From: Diospyros lotus
Taxonomy: Eukaryota; Streptophyta; Magnoliopsida; Ericales; Ebenaceae
Length of the DNA stretch: 64,000 bases
Direction of reading: 5' to 3'
Assembly (NCBI RefSeq): GCF_014633365.1
Contig: NC_068338.1
Coordinates: 50,107,716 to 50,171,715 of the forward strand
Shown here: positions 24,201 through 36,070 of the stretch, one piece after another
Layout: every line of letters begins with the position of its first letter
Position numbering within the stretch: the first letter of the stretch is position 1
Notes under the pieces: generated by a model
Databases searched by the model: none
Told to the model about the DNA's origin: nothing
The model's input: the letters and a program-made list of their open reading frames with translations, nothing else
Translations under genes and position numbers: made by a program

Positions 24201-25487
24201 TTTATTTTTATCTATTCTTTTAAGGAAATTGGAAACTCATATCTCCAAATGAACCTGCCTGCCCATGTATTGTCAAGGAGTTCCATCAGTTATCCATCTT
24301 TAACATGATCTCTCAAGTTCTCAAAAGCTAGCTGTCAAAATGAAAAGCAGCCTTGCATAATGATGCAATATCTACCCCAATTTGTCACCATACTGCCAAC
24401 CCAAAAGAAATACTTTCTAAATAATAAAAGAAACAGTATTTATGAAAAAATATTAAAAAGTAACGGCAGTTAACCATATGTCCAACAAAATTTTATCTTT
24501 TCTTAAAGGTTTATCTGAAATAAGCTCTGACAATTTGACTCTTTTACTCATAGAAGGAAGCTATTCTTCCTAGATTTCACCAATGCATGCATTATATATA
24601 TATCCAAACCAACAAACAATAACAAGCTATTTTTTTTTTCCCTGGGTGCAAATGATCCTTGGTTGAACAAGAAGAAAATCAATTTATTCAATACTCTTGG
24701 ATAAGAGAGAATGTCAGCGAACGAAGAAAATATGGGCTACCAATATTTCTTCACCATGGAATTAAAAACCATATTGTAAAAGCTCTATTTACGTAAAGAA
24801 AGCTAATATAAGCAATCCAACGAAACAAAAGGCAAAACAAAGAAGTGAAACAGAAGAGAATTACTCAAATGATATTAAGGCATATATACAAGTGGCATCC
24901 TGTTCCCACCTGTACCATCGCATCTCAGTTCCTCACACGCCGAGCAACCCTCCACAACCGCATCAATTGCAGTAGATCCAGCTTTCACAGACCTCCAAGC
25001 AGCTCTAACAGCCTCCAAGAAAGGCCAGGTGCTCACAACTAGAGGGAACTTCCCTGAATTCCCAAGCTCTTGTCCCAATGGCTACTTAAAACACACATAG
25101 ATAGAGTGACGAAGAAACACGAGAAGCAGATAGATGATTAAAATACAGTAATTGGTACTAGAAAACTTCCAACTGGGAAAATCATATTCCCAGAAAACCA
25201 GAACAACCCAAAACATAAGGCGCTGGAGTCTGGCGACACTCCGATGATTTAGATATGTCTAATAGGGAATAGGAGCAGTTCCTCCAAAGATTTCAAGAGA
25301 ATTGAAGAGTTCTCAGAGACCCATAAGCACGGAACAAAGTATGCACAAATCAATCAAAGTGAATAAACTGGCCGCAATTGAAGAACACCAGAGGGGTAGA
25401 GATGGTGAATGCTATTACCATGGACGCTAGTGTGAATAAGACGAGAGTTTTGACGAGAAGGCTTTTGGCGGCGACGGAAGTTCCCAT
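21280..25487 (-). CDS. Isoaspartyl peptidase/L-asparaginase-type Ntn hydrolase, 7 exons, 360 aa
   Basis: Closest in character to plant isoaspartyl peptidase/L-asparaginase 3 (aspartylglucosaminidase-like), which cleaves isoaspartyl or N-linked Asn residues. Exons on the minus strand: 25419-25487, 24910-25081, 23461-23525, 22977-23369, 22825-22883, 21682-21786, 21280-21499; 1083 nt in frame. The N-terminus ([20 protein letters not shown]) looks like a signal peptide, so the protein is probably secretory or vacuolar. The segment [11 protein letters not shown] in exon 4 contains the autocleavage site; Thr225 would become the N-terminal nucleophile. Substrate-pocket motifs [20 protein letters not shown] and GATGDGD follow. 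The exon 1 donor (GTAATA) is the likeliest of several GT options, so residues 24-30 are less certain. All other junctions match the family well. Confidence 0.92.
22564..22600. repeat. Poly-C/poly-A homopolymer block in asparaginase intron 5
   Basis: About 15 C directly followed by about 20 A. Blocks of the same C-then-A form recur at 36735-36765 and 39299-39341. Length is probably polymorphic and assembly-sensitive. Confidence 0.85.
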
Positions 25488-27247
25488 TGTTAAGAATGGA
25501 AATGAAGAAACCGTTCGATTCCTCTGGCCTTCGGATCAGAGATGCGATGTAAAAGAGAATGATCATTGCTCAGTGTTCACCAACCCGTCCAAATTCCACG
25601 TTATTTTTACGAAGATTTCTTATCATTTAGGTTTTAGATTTACCCATGGCATTGTCCGCGTGTTGTTATTAATAATTATTATTATGCTTTAGAAGTATAT
25701 TTATTTTATTTTATTTTATTTTTCATCATTACATTGTAATTTTTATTACTGTAATCATATATTTTAATTCTTATTATAATTTAGTTGCTAATAAAAACTA
25801 TAATGATATTAATTTAAAAATAATTTATTATTATAAAATTAACATGAACCCACACGATCAAGTGATTTTAAACTTTATATTAATGTATACAATATTTTTT
25901 TGTTAACAAAATTTGATTTAAAATTAAGAGAGAGATTAAATTATAACAAAAATTAAAATTTAGTGACATTAGCAACAAAAATTAAAATATATTGACTAAT
26001 TTATTACAAAATGTAAAGTTTAACAATTAACAATGTAAAGTTTGACACCCCCATTAATTAATTACTAATATACTCTCCTATTAAATTCTAATTTATAATC
26101 TATAATAATGCTTTAATAATGAAAGGATAATGGTAATTATAAATTAGAATTTAAGTGAGAGATATATTGATAATTGTAAATTAAAGTTTAAGTGAGAGAT
26201 AGATTGATAATTAATTAATAAAATATCAACAAAGACGTGTAAGTAACATTTTTTTTCAATGTGAATCGGTTTTTTATATGATAAATTTCATTAATTTGTC
26301 CTCAAATCCTTTTGTGATAAATGAGAACACGTTTGCCAAAAAAAATAAATAAGTAAACTCCTCTTTCTCTATAATACAATGGAAAACTAGTAAGTTTCAA
26401 CGCAAAGATACTGTCAAAACATACCACACGGAGCTATCTAACAAAGTATTCACTATTCATGCACATTTATTCCGAATGAATTGTTGCAATAGAAAAACCA
26501 CCATATGTAAATAAATAAATTTATTAAAGAGTAATAAACAAATAAATTTAAACAGAAACCCCACAATACGCTGTTTCTTATTGGTTCACATGTTGAAGGT
26601 TGTAACAATAATAAAATTATTTTTGTACCAAGTCACAGATTCATTATGGAAGCAATCTTTGAACAAAATAAAGTAAAGATTAAGTACAAAAGCGATAAAA
26701 TGAGAAATTTCTTGTCTTGAAAACCCCTTTTTTGTTTCACAAAAACCTGGTAATTTGTATATAACAAGAGAGTGGCAGGGGCATTTTGTTATCCATTAAT
26801 TAATGGGGTTCGTATTAATTATTTCCTCTATATATGGCAAGCACAACCAGGTTTGAGGAAGAAATCCAAAAACACAATGTTGCAGAGCCCTTCTAGTAGG
26901 AAATTGCACAAACTCATCCCAGCTAATCAAATTCTATTCGGCAAACAAATGTTCCCAAGCAAACCATTCAGTAGATATTCATTACCCAAATTATTCACAT
27001 GAAGAACTATTAAGAAGAGCCTAGTCAAAATGGAGGAAGAATATTACTTTTACAGGTCTAAATCAGCAATATTAACTCCAAAAATTTACACCCACACCCA
27101 CAAAAAATCACCCGAATCTGGTGAAGAAATTTACATCCGTCACTGGGCAACGACGACCACCAGAAAATTTGGAGTCACACCTTGTGACATTATTAGCGTC
27201 CAACTCAATGATTCCCTTGCTAAATGACAGAAGAGGATACCTCAAAC
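25488..27247. other. Intergenic region upstream of the asparaginase gene
   Basis: Leader and promoter of the asparaginase-type gene at left, 3' flank of the RhoGAP gene at right. It is AT-rich in the middle. A unit of about 40 bases containing TTAAGTGAGAGATA is tandemly duplicated at about 26131-26212, and an inverted relative (TACTCTCCTATTAAATTCTAA) lies at 26060-26090. No gene seen. Confidence 0.5.
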
Positions 27248-27588
27248 TCACCTCCAGACAGTCTCATTGGCATCTGTGAAAATTGCATTGTGATGTTCGA
27301 TCAAGCATTGAACAACCTCGATTGCACCGAAGTCGACTGGCAAGCCATCATCCAAAGGAATGGGAGAGGATGCATCTGCATCTTCACCTTCTTCTACAGG
27401 CACAACATATCAGAGGATTAAATAAAATAAGAATCGTTAATTTCCAGAAATGTTCTTAGCTGAAAATGTGAATAAAAATATGTTCGCTGGGCATCTCCAA
27501 GACTGAGAAAATCAGAAGAATGAGTGAATAAAATTTAAGCCAAAAGAATGGCTACCGAAGCAGGGCGGAACCAAAAACAGTGTTTTTT

Positions 27589-27619
<31 letters not shown>

Positions 27620-30600
27620 GGCTTCAACAAAATTTGGATAACAAAATAATTTTATAAATAATTATTTAAATTATATTAAATTTATTGTACTTAATTGTAC
27701 TCTACACTCTTTCTCAGAAGCAAAATCATCTATGATTGAATCTATACTAAAGGTTTCTGCAATTTTCTTCCTAAAGAATAAGGGACAAGGAGAGTTCGGA
27801 TTCTGGAAGGATGGCAAAGTCAGGAAGTTGAAACCTAATAGGTAGAATTTGTAATGAAGGTTAAAACGACATGAGAAAAAGATTTTGCAAATAATGACCA
27901 TATGGGGCCCACATATTTCTTTGTCTCTCTTATAGTTTTGGTAACTTCGTCCCTCTCTCTCTCCATACTTCTACTCCTTCGAAAGAACAAAGGAGGCTCA
28001 CGTACAATCTTTAACAAAACGGGGTTTATGTAGCACTTCTTCGCCGCCCCCCGCCGCGGGGGGGGGGGGGGGGGGGGGGGGGGTGGTGTTGAGATCATAT
28101 ACCAGATGCCGAAATGTAGTGTCACGACCTAAATAAATTAGAACGTTATTTTTTATTTAAGTTGTTATGCCTTTATTTAGTTATTATTTACAGTTATGTT
28201 TTAGGAGTAGTGGGAATTATTTAAAGTTAATTTACAGTTATGAAATAATGGTAGTTATAAAGTAATGGGTAGGTAGTGGAGGAATGGTAACTGTTTGGTA
28301 TAATATGTGCCATAACCCACAGCCGAGTTTAGGCATGAATTGTTAAGAAGTTATTGAAGTCCCCCATTTCCCCCTATTGTTCTCTTTATTTCTCTCTACT
28401 TTTTGTCAAATTCTCCCTCATTTATGTTTGATTCTCCCTATTATTCTGTTTGATTTGCCTTACTATTCTTCCTATTTCTCCCTCAATTCCATTTCTATTT
28501 TCGTAGGGTCCTGACATTTGTTATTAGACCAGCAGTTTCTTGGCCTCAAATCTAGTTTTTTTGGAATTTATCCATGGCTGATGGCTACCAAAAAATCAAA
28601 CATTTGTTATGAGATATATAACAAATGTTATCAGAGAGCAGGGTCTTGACATTTGTTATCAGAGCAGCAATTTATCCATGGCTGATGGTTACCAGCAGTT
28701 TCTAGTTTTTTTGAAGCTTCTATGGATAGATTTGAAATGAAATTGGACGAACTCATGATTATGATAGCCAAACGATATTAGGTTAGTCTTCCAGCATAAT
28801 TATTTTCTAAGGAATATTCTGATTCTATTACTCAAAGAAAGGCCAAGGATGTTCAGAAAGTAGATCTAGAGGAACAACTCCTTAAAAATGAAGTTTTTGA
28901 AGAAGATGCTCAAGATGGCTGTCTCGGAAGTTTTGATCATGAGCTGATTGATTCAAACAATTAATCATCAAGATTGAAAGAAGTTAATGGAGAATACCTT
29001 GAGATTGAGAAAGAGACAAATAGTTCTGAAAACAAAACTCCTAAGAATATTGTTTCTTTGCCTTTGGCTCCAGAGAAGGCTTAGGAGTCCATAGCTTTGG
29101 TTAAATAAGGCATCAAGAAGGTTAAGACCATTCCAGCATGAGAATATATTACTGTTGTTCTGAATATTTTTTATCCTGAACAATATGACAATTTTGCTGC
29201 CATTTCAGATGTTATAGATCAGTTTCTGGTGATGGTTTTAGTTGAGGTAAGTAAAGGAGGTACTTCAATGGAGCCTGAAATACTTGTTAAACAAAGAGAT
29301 GTTGCTTCCTCTTTCATCCATGAGATAAAGCCAAGAAGGAGAAAGAAAAGGAAGGGAAAAATAAGAGAGAAAGGAACAAGAGTTTGAGAAGGATGAACCA
29401 GATAGTGAAAACTAGGATTGGATGAAGAATATTGGTCAAGCTACTGAGATTTCTTGGGGATAAGAAATATTTCAAAGGGGGGGGGGGGGGGGGGAAATAT
29501 CAAGACCTAAATGAATTAGGAAGTTATTTTTTATTTTAATTGTTATGTCTTTATTTAGTTATTATTTACAGTTATGTTTTAGGAGTAGTGGATATTATTT
29601 ACAGTTATGGAGTAATGACAGTTATAGACTAATGGGTAGGTAGTGGAGGAGTGGTAACCGCTTGGTATAATTTGTTGGTTAGCTTTATATATAAAGCCAT
29701 AATCCCCAGTGCCGAGTTTAGGCATGAATTGTTAAAAAGTTATTGAAGTCCCTCATTTCGCCCTATTGTTCTCTCTATTTCTCCTACTTTCTGTCAATTT
29801 CTCCCTCATTTTTGTCTGATCCTCCCTATTATTCTTCTTATTTCTCCCTCAGTTCCATTTCTATCTTCAAAGGAAACATTAATTAGGACTAGGTTCCTGA
29901 CATGCAGTATTGCCTAGCAATTTTTTTATAGTGCAAAATTGCAAATTCCTACACAACTGTTTATTTAGACAGAGCATGCACTAGAAGGACAGAAAGAAAA
30001 ACGGGGGATAACTAACCATCAAGCATGTCCCAAGAATTGAAGTTAGGTGCTGGGTCCATCTTCTTGGAAGCATTGTTCGCAGGCTGATTGCAAAACCGTC
30101 TAAAATATTCAGGTCTGCGTCCCTTCTGCCACATAATGATAGGGGCCATTTCCATGGCAAGGCTTCCAGCATCCATCTGTAAATAACACAAGCAATAAGG
30201 GCATCTATTCGCAATAATGTTATTATAATATTCTGTGCAATAATGGACAATAGCTACCCTCAATAAATGAATAAAATTGTCACAATAAAGACAATAGCTA
30301 ACATCTTTGACTTCACCGTACCATGCTGAAGTGCAAGCCACCACCCATGATGAGAAATTATAAGTGTTTTCTTCAAATGGGGCAGCCTATGGAGAAAGCT
30401 CATCTTGACATTTCAAAATCAAATTTCAATCCAATGGGTGAGGCGATTTATATATGGTATTGAAGTCAAATTGTGGAAATATCATGTTATTGTAGTTAGT
30501 TATGTATTAACAAAATCTAAAAGTTTTTGTTCCTTTTCTTTTTAGAAGTTAAATGAGTAAATCCACCAGATGTCAGTTTCTTCCTTGTAAATTTTGATCA

Positions 30601-33600
30601 AAACACAGAGGATTTACCTCCAATATATAGGTAAGGCAAACTATCTAGGGAAAGCTAAGCCTTAGAAAGCATGCTATCAAATTAATTTCGCGATTTATAT
30701 ACTGCAATAAATGTTGGACCACATTAGTGTATTGTTTCTCCAACTAATGGTACAATGATAGTTTATGCATACACAAACAACTAGAATCATGTATTACTTC
30801 ACATGCAACTACTAAGCTGATACATAACCTTCCAAAACAAGGAGGGTCATGTCCATGCTCTAAAAGTAAATAAAATTAAATTATGCCATGTTCAAAACAC
30901 TCCCATTTCTAGTTATTTCCAGTCCTCAATTAAGTCTCAGGAAATCATCTCTCTTCATACCACATCAACCCGTATCAAAATTGCCCGCCCTTTATTTCTT
31001 TCAACCCATTCAAAGAATTAAATACTGCTTGTTAAAAGCACATCAGTTTGTCATCCCCCCCCACCCCACCCACCCCCCAAAAAGAAGAAGAATAAGAAAA
31101 ACATAAGATATAGTCAAACATATATAATACATCCACATGTTGGAGGAGATAAGGAAAGTTGCCTGCCTTGTTAAGAAGTGATTTCTGGCTAACTCGGAGC
31201 AGTAGTGCAGTAACTAATTCTAGTGTCATGTAGTTAACAGTAGGAAGCTTCTTCAATATATTTCTCATCAGATATATGCTTGAACGAGCATCCCTGATTT
31301 CATTATATAACTCAAATGTGGTTAATGGCTCAGGAAGACTGGCAAGGTAACACTTAGTGAGAGCTGCAACATCTACGGGGTTTACACCCTCTGGTAATGA
31401 TGCATTTGAATCTGTAAAATGTAGAATCACAGTTGATTAACAAGATCACACAGAAATATGAAAAATCAAACCCAAAGTCAAGCATTTTAATTACCTCGAT
31501 TGTATAATGAAATCAATTGCTGGATTACCTTTTTGTCTCCTTCAGACTTGAACAACTCTGGTGTGTTTAATCCTAGACCCAAAGAACATATAAATGAATA
31601 GCATTGAAAGAAAATATCAAGATGGAATAATCTATATTTTAATCAGCCTTTTCCAAGTACCTGATAAAATGAGATGATCTGCACATGCGATAAGAATATG
31701 GGGAATAGGCCTGCTGGATTGTTGCCGCTGAGTTGTAACTTCAATTGGAACACCAAATACTGGCAATTGGAAGCACAAGTAATCACCAAAACAATATTTG
31801 CTGAATTACATAATGCGCAACATATGGTTTATATTCCACCAAATTTGGCATTGCTAGCCTCCAGTGTGCAAGTGCTACAGTACAATACCATTTAAATTCA
31901 GCATATCCCAATTATTTAGCTGATAAAGCAAGTGCAAATTATTTACTTCGCATTCTGTTCAGTATGAAATTGTAATGAAGAAAACCTAAACAGGTGTAGT
32001 TTGGCCAAAAAAGAAGCAAAAAGAGGCCGTTATTGAAGCAAAGTCAAGAGCTTATGAAAATTTATACCAATGACTGGATAAAAAAGTTAGGGAACGAATC
32101 AAGTGATAAAAAAACTTAGAACAAAATCACACACACATACAAGGCAAATTTACGTGGTTCGGCAAAGAATGCCTACGTCCACATTCACACTAGGTGTTTT
32201 TCACAATTTGAGAAGTTTACAATTACAAGAATTATGCACACACAAGAATTCAAGCGAGACCCCCATGCTAGCCCAGCATAGGTGTAATAAATCGAATTAG
32301 GCTCCACAACTTCAACCAAAAAAGATGGAGAAATATATATATATATATACACTAGCTAAAGCAAGAAAAGAAAAACAAGATATCTAAGCCAAGTGAAATC
32401 AGTGGCAAATCTAGGAGCCAGGCTAGTGGGGGCAGGACAAAGTTGTCCTCAATGAGCCAGTCCATTTAGTTTTAAAACAAAAAAATAAAAGGTAAAAAAA
32501 ATTAATTACTAACATTACATACTAAATAGATACATCTTACAATTGTTCTCAATAAGATTCATGCTTCAAAAGCATTGTAAAATCAGCTCATTATTAATGC
32601 CATTAAATACGTCCCTTTCAATGAACATGTTATCAAGCAATCATTCACCAAACCATTTCATTGCATTTTTTGAAATTACAAGAACACCGATTATGATATA
32701 CCCATTTTCTTTTCCTGTCCTTGAATCTTTTAAAATACTATATAAAAGTTCACTATTTTCCACATTTTCCAAAGAGAGACTAATATAATGACCAGAATTC
32801 TTGAAGAATGATGAAAGTTTACAACGTGTAAAATGTTAAGCGACATAGTTCTCTTTCAGTTTTTGTTACTTATTTGTTATTCTTCCTTTTCCGAATCAAA
32901 GCATTTGATAGTCACAGGCAGAAGAAGTTATGACTTGAAACCTTGATATTAACTAATATTACTATTATTTGTCAAAGTTAAAAGTAACTTACCATCAATG
33001 CTCGCAACTCCCTGTAAAATCAGAACAGAAGCATGAGAATTCCTTTTATTTTCTAATAAACAACAGCACAACAAGCCTTTTACCCCACACATGTGGTCGG
33101 CTTTCAGTTTTTTGATAAGCAAATGTATAAACCAAAAGGAAAGCACTTTTTAAGTTTGCAACTGCAAGAAACGGGTGAAAAGGAGAGAATGCATACCTTC
33201 TGCCATCTCTCAATATCAGTTAACAAAGTCTTACTTTTATGTGCAGTTTTCTTTGCTACCTGAACCAAAATTATCAACTTAAATATGTGGCTTACATCTT
33301 AAACAGCAAGCTAGTTTTGAATGCACATAACAACCAATGTGTACTGTTATGCATTTTACTTCATCAAATAGCAACATTAACTTCGTTACTGTACTTATTC
33401 ACCTGTCCTTGATAAGCTCAACAAAGGTGATTTAAGAAATTAAGAATCTATGTTAAACTAACAGCAACCATTCTTATTCCTTTCTTTTTCTCACACTTCC
33501 ACTTTTTCCTTCCATTTAGGCAAAGAGGAAAGCTTCCTAAAACCATAGTCGGAAGGAGTGTGCTCAAATTTATATATAGGGAGGTCATTCCCTTCTGTTT

Positions 33601-34108
33601 GCATCCTTCTGTTCAACTTTTGGTGGATATGTGCAGAAAGTACCAATCAACTTTTATAGCTTGGGTACCTCTTCAACTTTTGTCTTTCCAACTGCAACCT
33701 TTTCCTTTGTTCCTGAATAACCTCTCCTTAAAAACATGCTAGTAGTAGCAGCTGCAGAAATAAAACGCTCCTGCATGGCATGTCTGGTGGATGGCTGCTG
33801 AAGGAGAGACCACCGAGTTTTGACCACTGACCCGACTTTTCCTGCCACATCAGCAACATTCTCCTTTGCATCCTTTGCAAACTCCCCCACAAATGTTCCT
33901 GCAGATTGCCCAGCTTCTTTAAGCTTCACCCCTGATTAAATAAGTTACCAAACAGTTAAATAAATAAAAAGGTCAAGAAGAATACTTATCAATAGAAAAA
34001 GTTAAATAAGATACAACTTGTACAGGATACATCATATCATAGATCACCTGAGGATGAAAAAAAATCACTAGCCTTCTCTTGCCACTGAGGCGAATCTGCT
34101 GAAGGCAT
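27248..34108 (-). CDS. RhoGAP-domain protein, 9 exons, 377 aa (At5g61530-like)
   Basis: A plant Rho-GTPase-activating-domain protein of unknown partner. Exons on the minus strand: 34048-34108, 33669-33931, 33197-33259, 32993-33011, 31661-31759, 31495-31572, 31167-31411, 30017-30176, 27248-27393; 1134 nt in frame. Residues 1-130 form an alanine/lysine-rich, amphipathic N-terminal region (GEFAKDAKENVADVAGKVG). The RhoGAP fold starts near FGVPIEV (136) and includes GLNTPELFKSEG, LPEGVNPVDVAALTKCYLASLPEPL and LLLRVSQKSLLNK. At the usual arginine-finger position there is Lys177 (LFK in place of LFR). The C-terminus reads VDFGAIEVVQCLIEHHNAIF. Intron 7 starts with GC, not GT. Intron 8 (2.6 kb) contains a non-autonomous LTR element. 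Its neighbour, the asparaginase-type gene, corresponds to At5g61540 as I recall it, suggesting conserved gene order. Confidence 0.92.
27559..27770. mobile_element. Probable hAT transposon end fragment with T/G homopolymer
   Basis: Starts GCAGGGCGGAACCA, close to common plant hAT terminal sequences, followed by a T run (27583-27598) and a G run (27599-27621). Further in, the minus strand encodes DSIIDDFASEKECRVQL, which resembles the extreme C-terminus of hAT transposases. Fragment only; located in RhoGAP intron 8. Confidence 0.5.
28058..28083. repeat. Poly-G run of 26
   Basis: A pure G tract following CCCCCCGCCGC in RhoGAP intron 8, 36 bases left of an LTR element. Such a tract can form G-quadruplexes and is hard to sequence accurately. 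Confidence 0.85.
28120..29902 (+). mobile_element. Non-autonomous LTR retrotransposon, 1.78 kb, in RhoGAP intron 8
   Basis: Two LTRs (28120-28516, 29498-29902, about 400 bp each) flank a 1-kb interior. The left LTR starts TGTCACGACC and both end CTGACA. The interior begins with a degenerate primer site (TTTGTTATTAGACCAGCAG; a better copy, TTTGTTATCAGAGCAGC, sits near 28652) and ends with a G-run polypurine tract (29477-29494). Flanks are TGTAG and TGCAG, a 5-bp duplication with one change. The interior has only gag-like scraps such as SMDRFEMKLDEL, broken by stops, and no pol. It is therefore a non-autonomous or internally deleted gypsy-like element, inserted antisense to the gene. Confidence 0.87.
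32100..32350. mobile_element. LTR-like fragment in RhoGAP intron 4
   Basis: Contains the phrase TTTACGTGGTTCGGCAAAGA and GCCTACGTCCAC, both common in plant LTR sequences, followed by an (AT)n tract at 32335-32350. Borders, duplication and coding DNA are absent. Confidence 0.4.
32399..32790 (-). mobile_element. hAT transposase C-terminal remnant
   Basis: Begins at CAGTGGCAAATCTAGG, a hAT-like terminus. On the minus strand, 32560-32680 translates with stops to a stretch including IERDVFNGINNELILQCF. This resembles the hAT dimerisation-domain tail (pattern I-E-K/R-D-I/V-F...I-x-x-E-x-I-x-x-x-F). Only the 3' end of the transposon persists, in intron 4 of the RhoGAP gene. Confidence 0.6.
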
Positions 34109-35570
34109 TGAACAGATACCCAAGATCACAAGTATCCACAAATTAGCCAAATAGAATTGTCGTTCAGTGGATGCTCAAACCTACATCAGAGATTGATAAC
34201 CATTAGTTTTATTTGTCTTATCACTTGAAGAAATAATATCATCAGGTCAACAACTCAATTCACCATATCCTGTGGCTGCCAAAAGGCCTCCCTAGCTATG
34301 AGGCTCCTGCCTTGTGAGTTTCTCCACTGTCTGCTAAGACAAAAATCCTCCCTCTATTACTTCTTCTCTTTTTTATATAGGGAGTGGGGAGTATGCTTTG
34401 TATTGATTGTATTATTACTCAGGAATATAAGAGACTAACAAACTAATACAGCTGTTCCAGTTGGCTCGGTAAGATTATCATCCTTTTAGAAGGAAGTACT
34501 GGAAAGTCATTTTTTTTTCCAATCACCTGATACTAACCTATACTTGAAGCTGGGACTTTTTCATGTCAGAGGAAGAAATATAGATTATATACATAATTTT
34601 AGTGGATAAATTCAACCAAATGAGATCTTTTTGATAAAATCTACTCAACTTCTTCTCTGTCTAATTTTTTAACACTACAAAGAACAAATAATAAAAAATC
34701 ATTATTTTCTTGTATCTCCTCGATCATTCTTCCCTCCACAAATACAAGTTCAACGAATGTCCTAAAGAGAGGATAAATAGCCAACACTTAGGAAAGCGGT
34801 CTATACCAATCAATCAAATATTTCCTCGGTTGACTCCTACCAAGAACAAATAATTCCCTGAGAACCAAAAATATACTCGTCTATACTTTCATTCTTCCCG
34901 TCAAAGACTAAACGCACTGAATCATAGAAAACAAGAATCAATCAATCGAACCACGTTTGCACTCCAACACAACAACTTAATTGAAATTCAAGATTCCCAT
35001 TCCATGGTGAATCAAGCCAACTTTAAACAACTAATCCGAATTATTCCTTCACAGCCTCTTTGTTTATTTCCCTCGGAATCAAACGAAGCATCGAATACAA
35101 CGAGAGAACAAGCAGCAGACAAGATCGGCGGAAAAATAAACCCTAATTCTCAGATAAGAGTGCGAGATTTCACCTTCACAAGTTACAAACGATCGAAGCC
35201 CCCGATAGACCGAATTCGAGTAGAGAGAAGGCAAAAAGATGGAGAGAGAGATTTTACATTCAGTTTCAGCGTTTTGTTCTTTGATAATCCCATGAGAGAG
35301 AGAGAGAGAGAGAGAGAGCTGAAAAAGAAAAGGGAAGACCGGTCAAATGAGAATTTTCGATGGAACCAACGGAGCAGCAGAGTCATGCCACGTGGATACT
35401 TAGAGGGGATCGGGCGGACAGGCTTGCATGGGCCCCAGTTCTGGAATCTTCCAACTGACATAACGGTCCTCAGCGAGCCCTTACGGTGAAGAGAGAGACA
35501 TCCAGGGTTTAAATTCAAATTCCAAAAATTTAGATTCAATTTGGATAAATGTATAAATTCGATTTTATAC
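34109..35570. other. Upstream region of the RhoGAP gene
   Basis: Probable leader (possibly with its own intron) and promoter of the RhoGAP gene. A (GA)n microsatellite lies at 35293-35319. The 161-codon frame at 35004-35489 is low-complexity, rich in R/E/K from the GA repeat, and lacks support as a gene. Confidence 0.45.
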
Positions 35571-36070
35571 GAGCTGAAAACATATCCATGCTCCTGAAGT
35601 TCTCCTGTTTAATCATTTTTGCCCTTGAACTTGATTTTGGAATTAGATTCAATTTCTCAAATTTTAATTTAAAATTTATTATATTCTTTAAATCTCAAAC
35701 TTGGCATGATAAGCATCTAAGTTAGACAAAATTTTATATTAATATAATATATATATTAATAAATTATACATAATTATTTTATCATACATAATTTCTCTAT
35801 CACCATCATCTGTCGTCGCCTCCATCATCGCCATCCCATCCCATCACTATATATATATATATTTAACAATTATTTTTATATTTAACATATATATTGCATT
35901 AATATAAAATTTTATCTAAACACATACGTATATGTCACATGAATTTTGGAATTTGAGAAGTATAATAGGCCTCAAATTGAAATTTAAGGGACACAATACA
36001 TCTCACTCCAAGTTCAGGGACACAAATAATTAAACGAGAGAAGTTCGGAAGTATAAATGTTATTTTAGTC
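35571..36070. mobile_element. Second Mutator-type foldback element, 500 bp, 9-bp target duplication
   Basis: Flanked by ATTTTATAC on both sides (35562-35570 and 36071-36079). The tips read GAGCTGAAAACAT and, inverted, GACTAAAATAACAT. Arms pair imperfectly over about 200 bases (GAAGTTCTCCTGTTTAAT against GAACTTCTCTCGTTTAAT). No coding capacity. Sequence is unrelated to the 962-bp element, so it is a different family with the same target-site signature. Confidence 0.85.

Noticed and set aside
26772..27227. Short plus-strand frames at the RhoGAP 3' flank
   Set aside because: They run antisense to the probable 3' untranslated region and show no protein family.
32103..32300. 65-codon plus-strand frame in the RhoGAP intron
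   Set aside because: Falls in an LTR-like fragment; no domain.
35004..35489. 161-codon open frame upstream of the RhoGAP gene
   Set aside because: Composition is driven by a GA microsatellite and charged residues; it reads antisense to the probable RhoGAP leader and has no domain.
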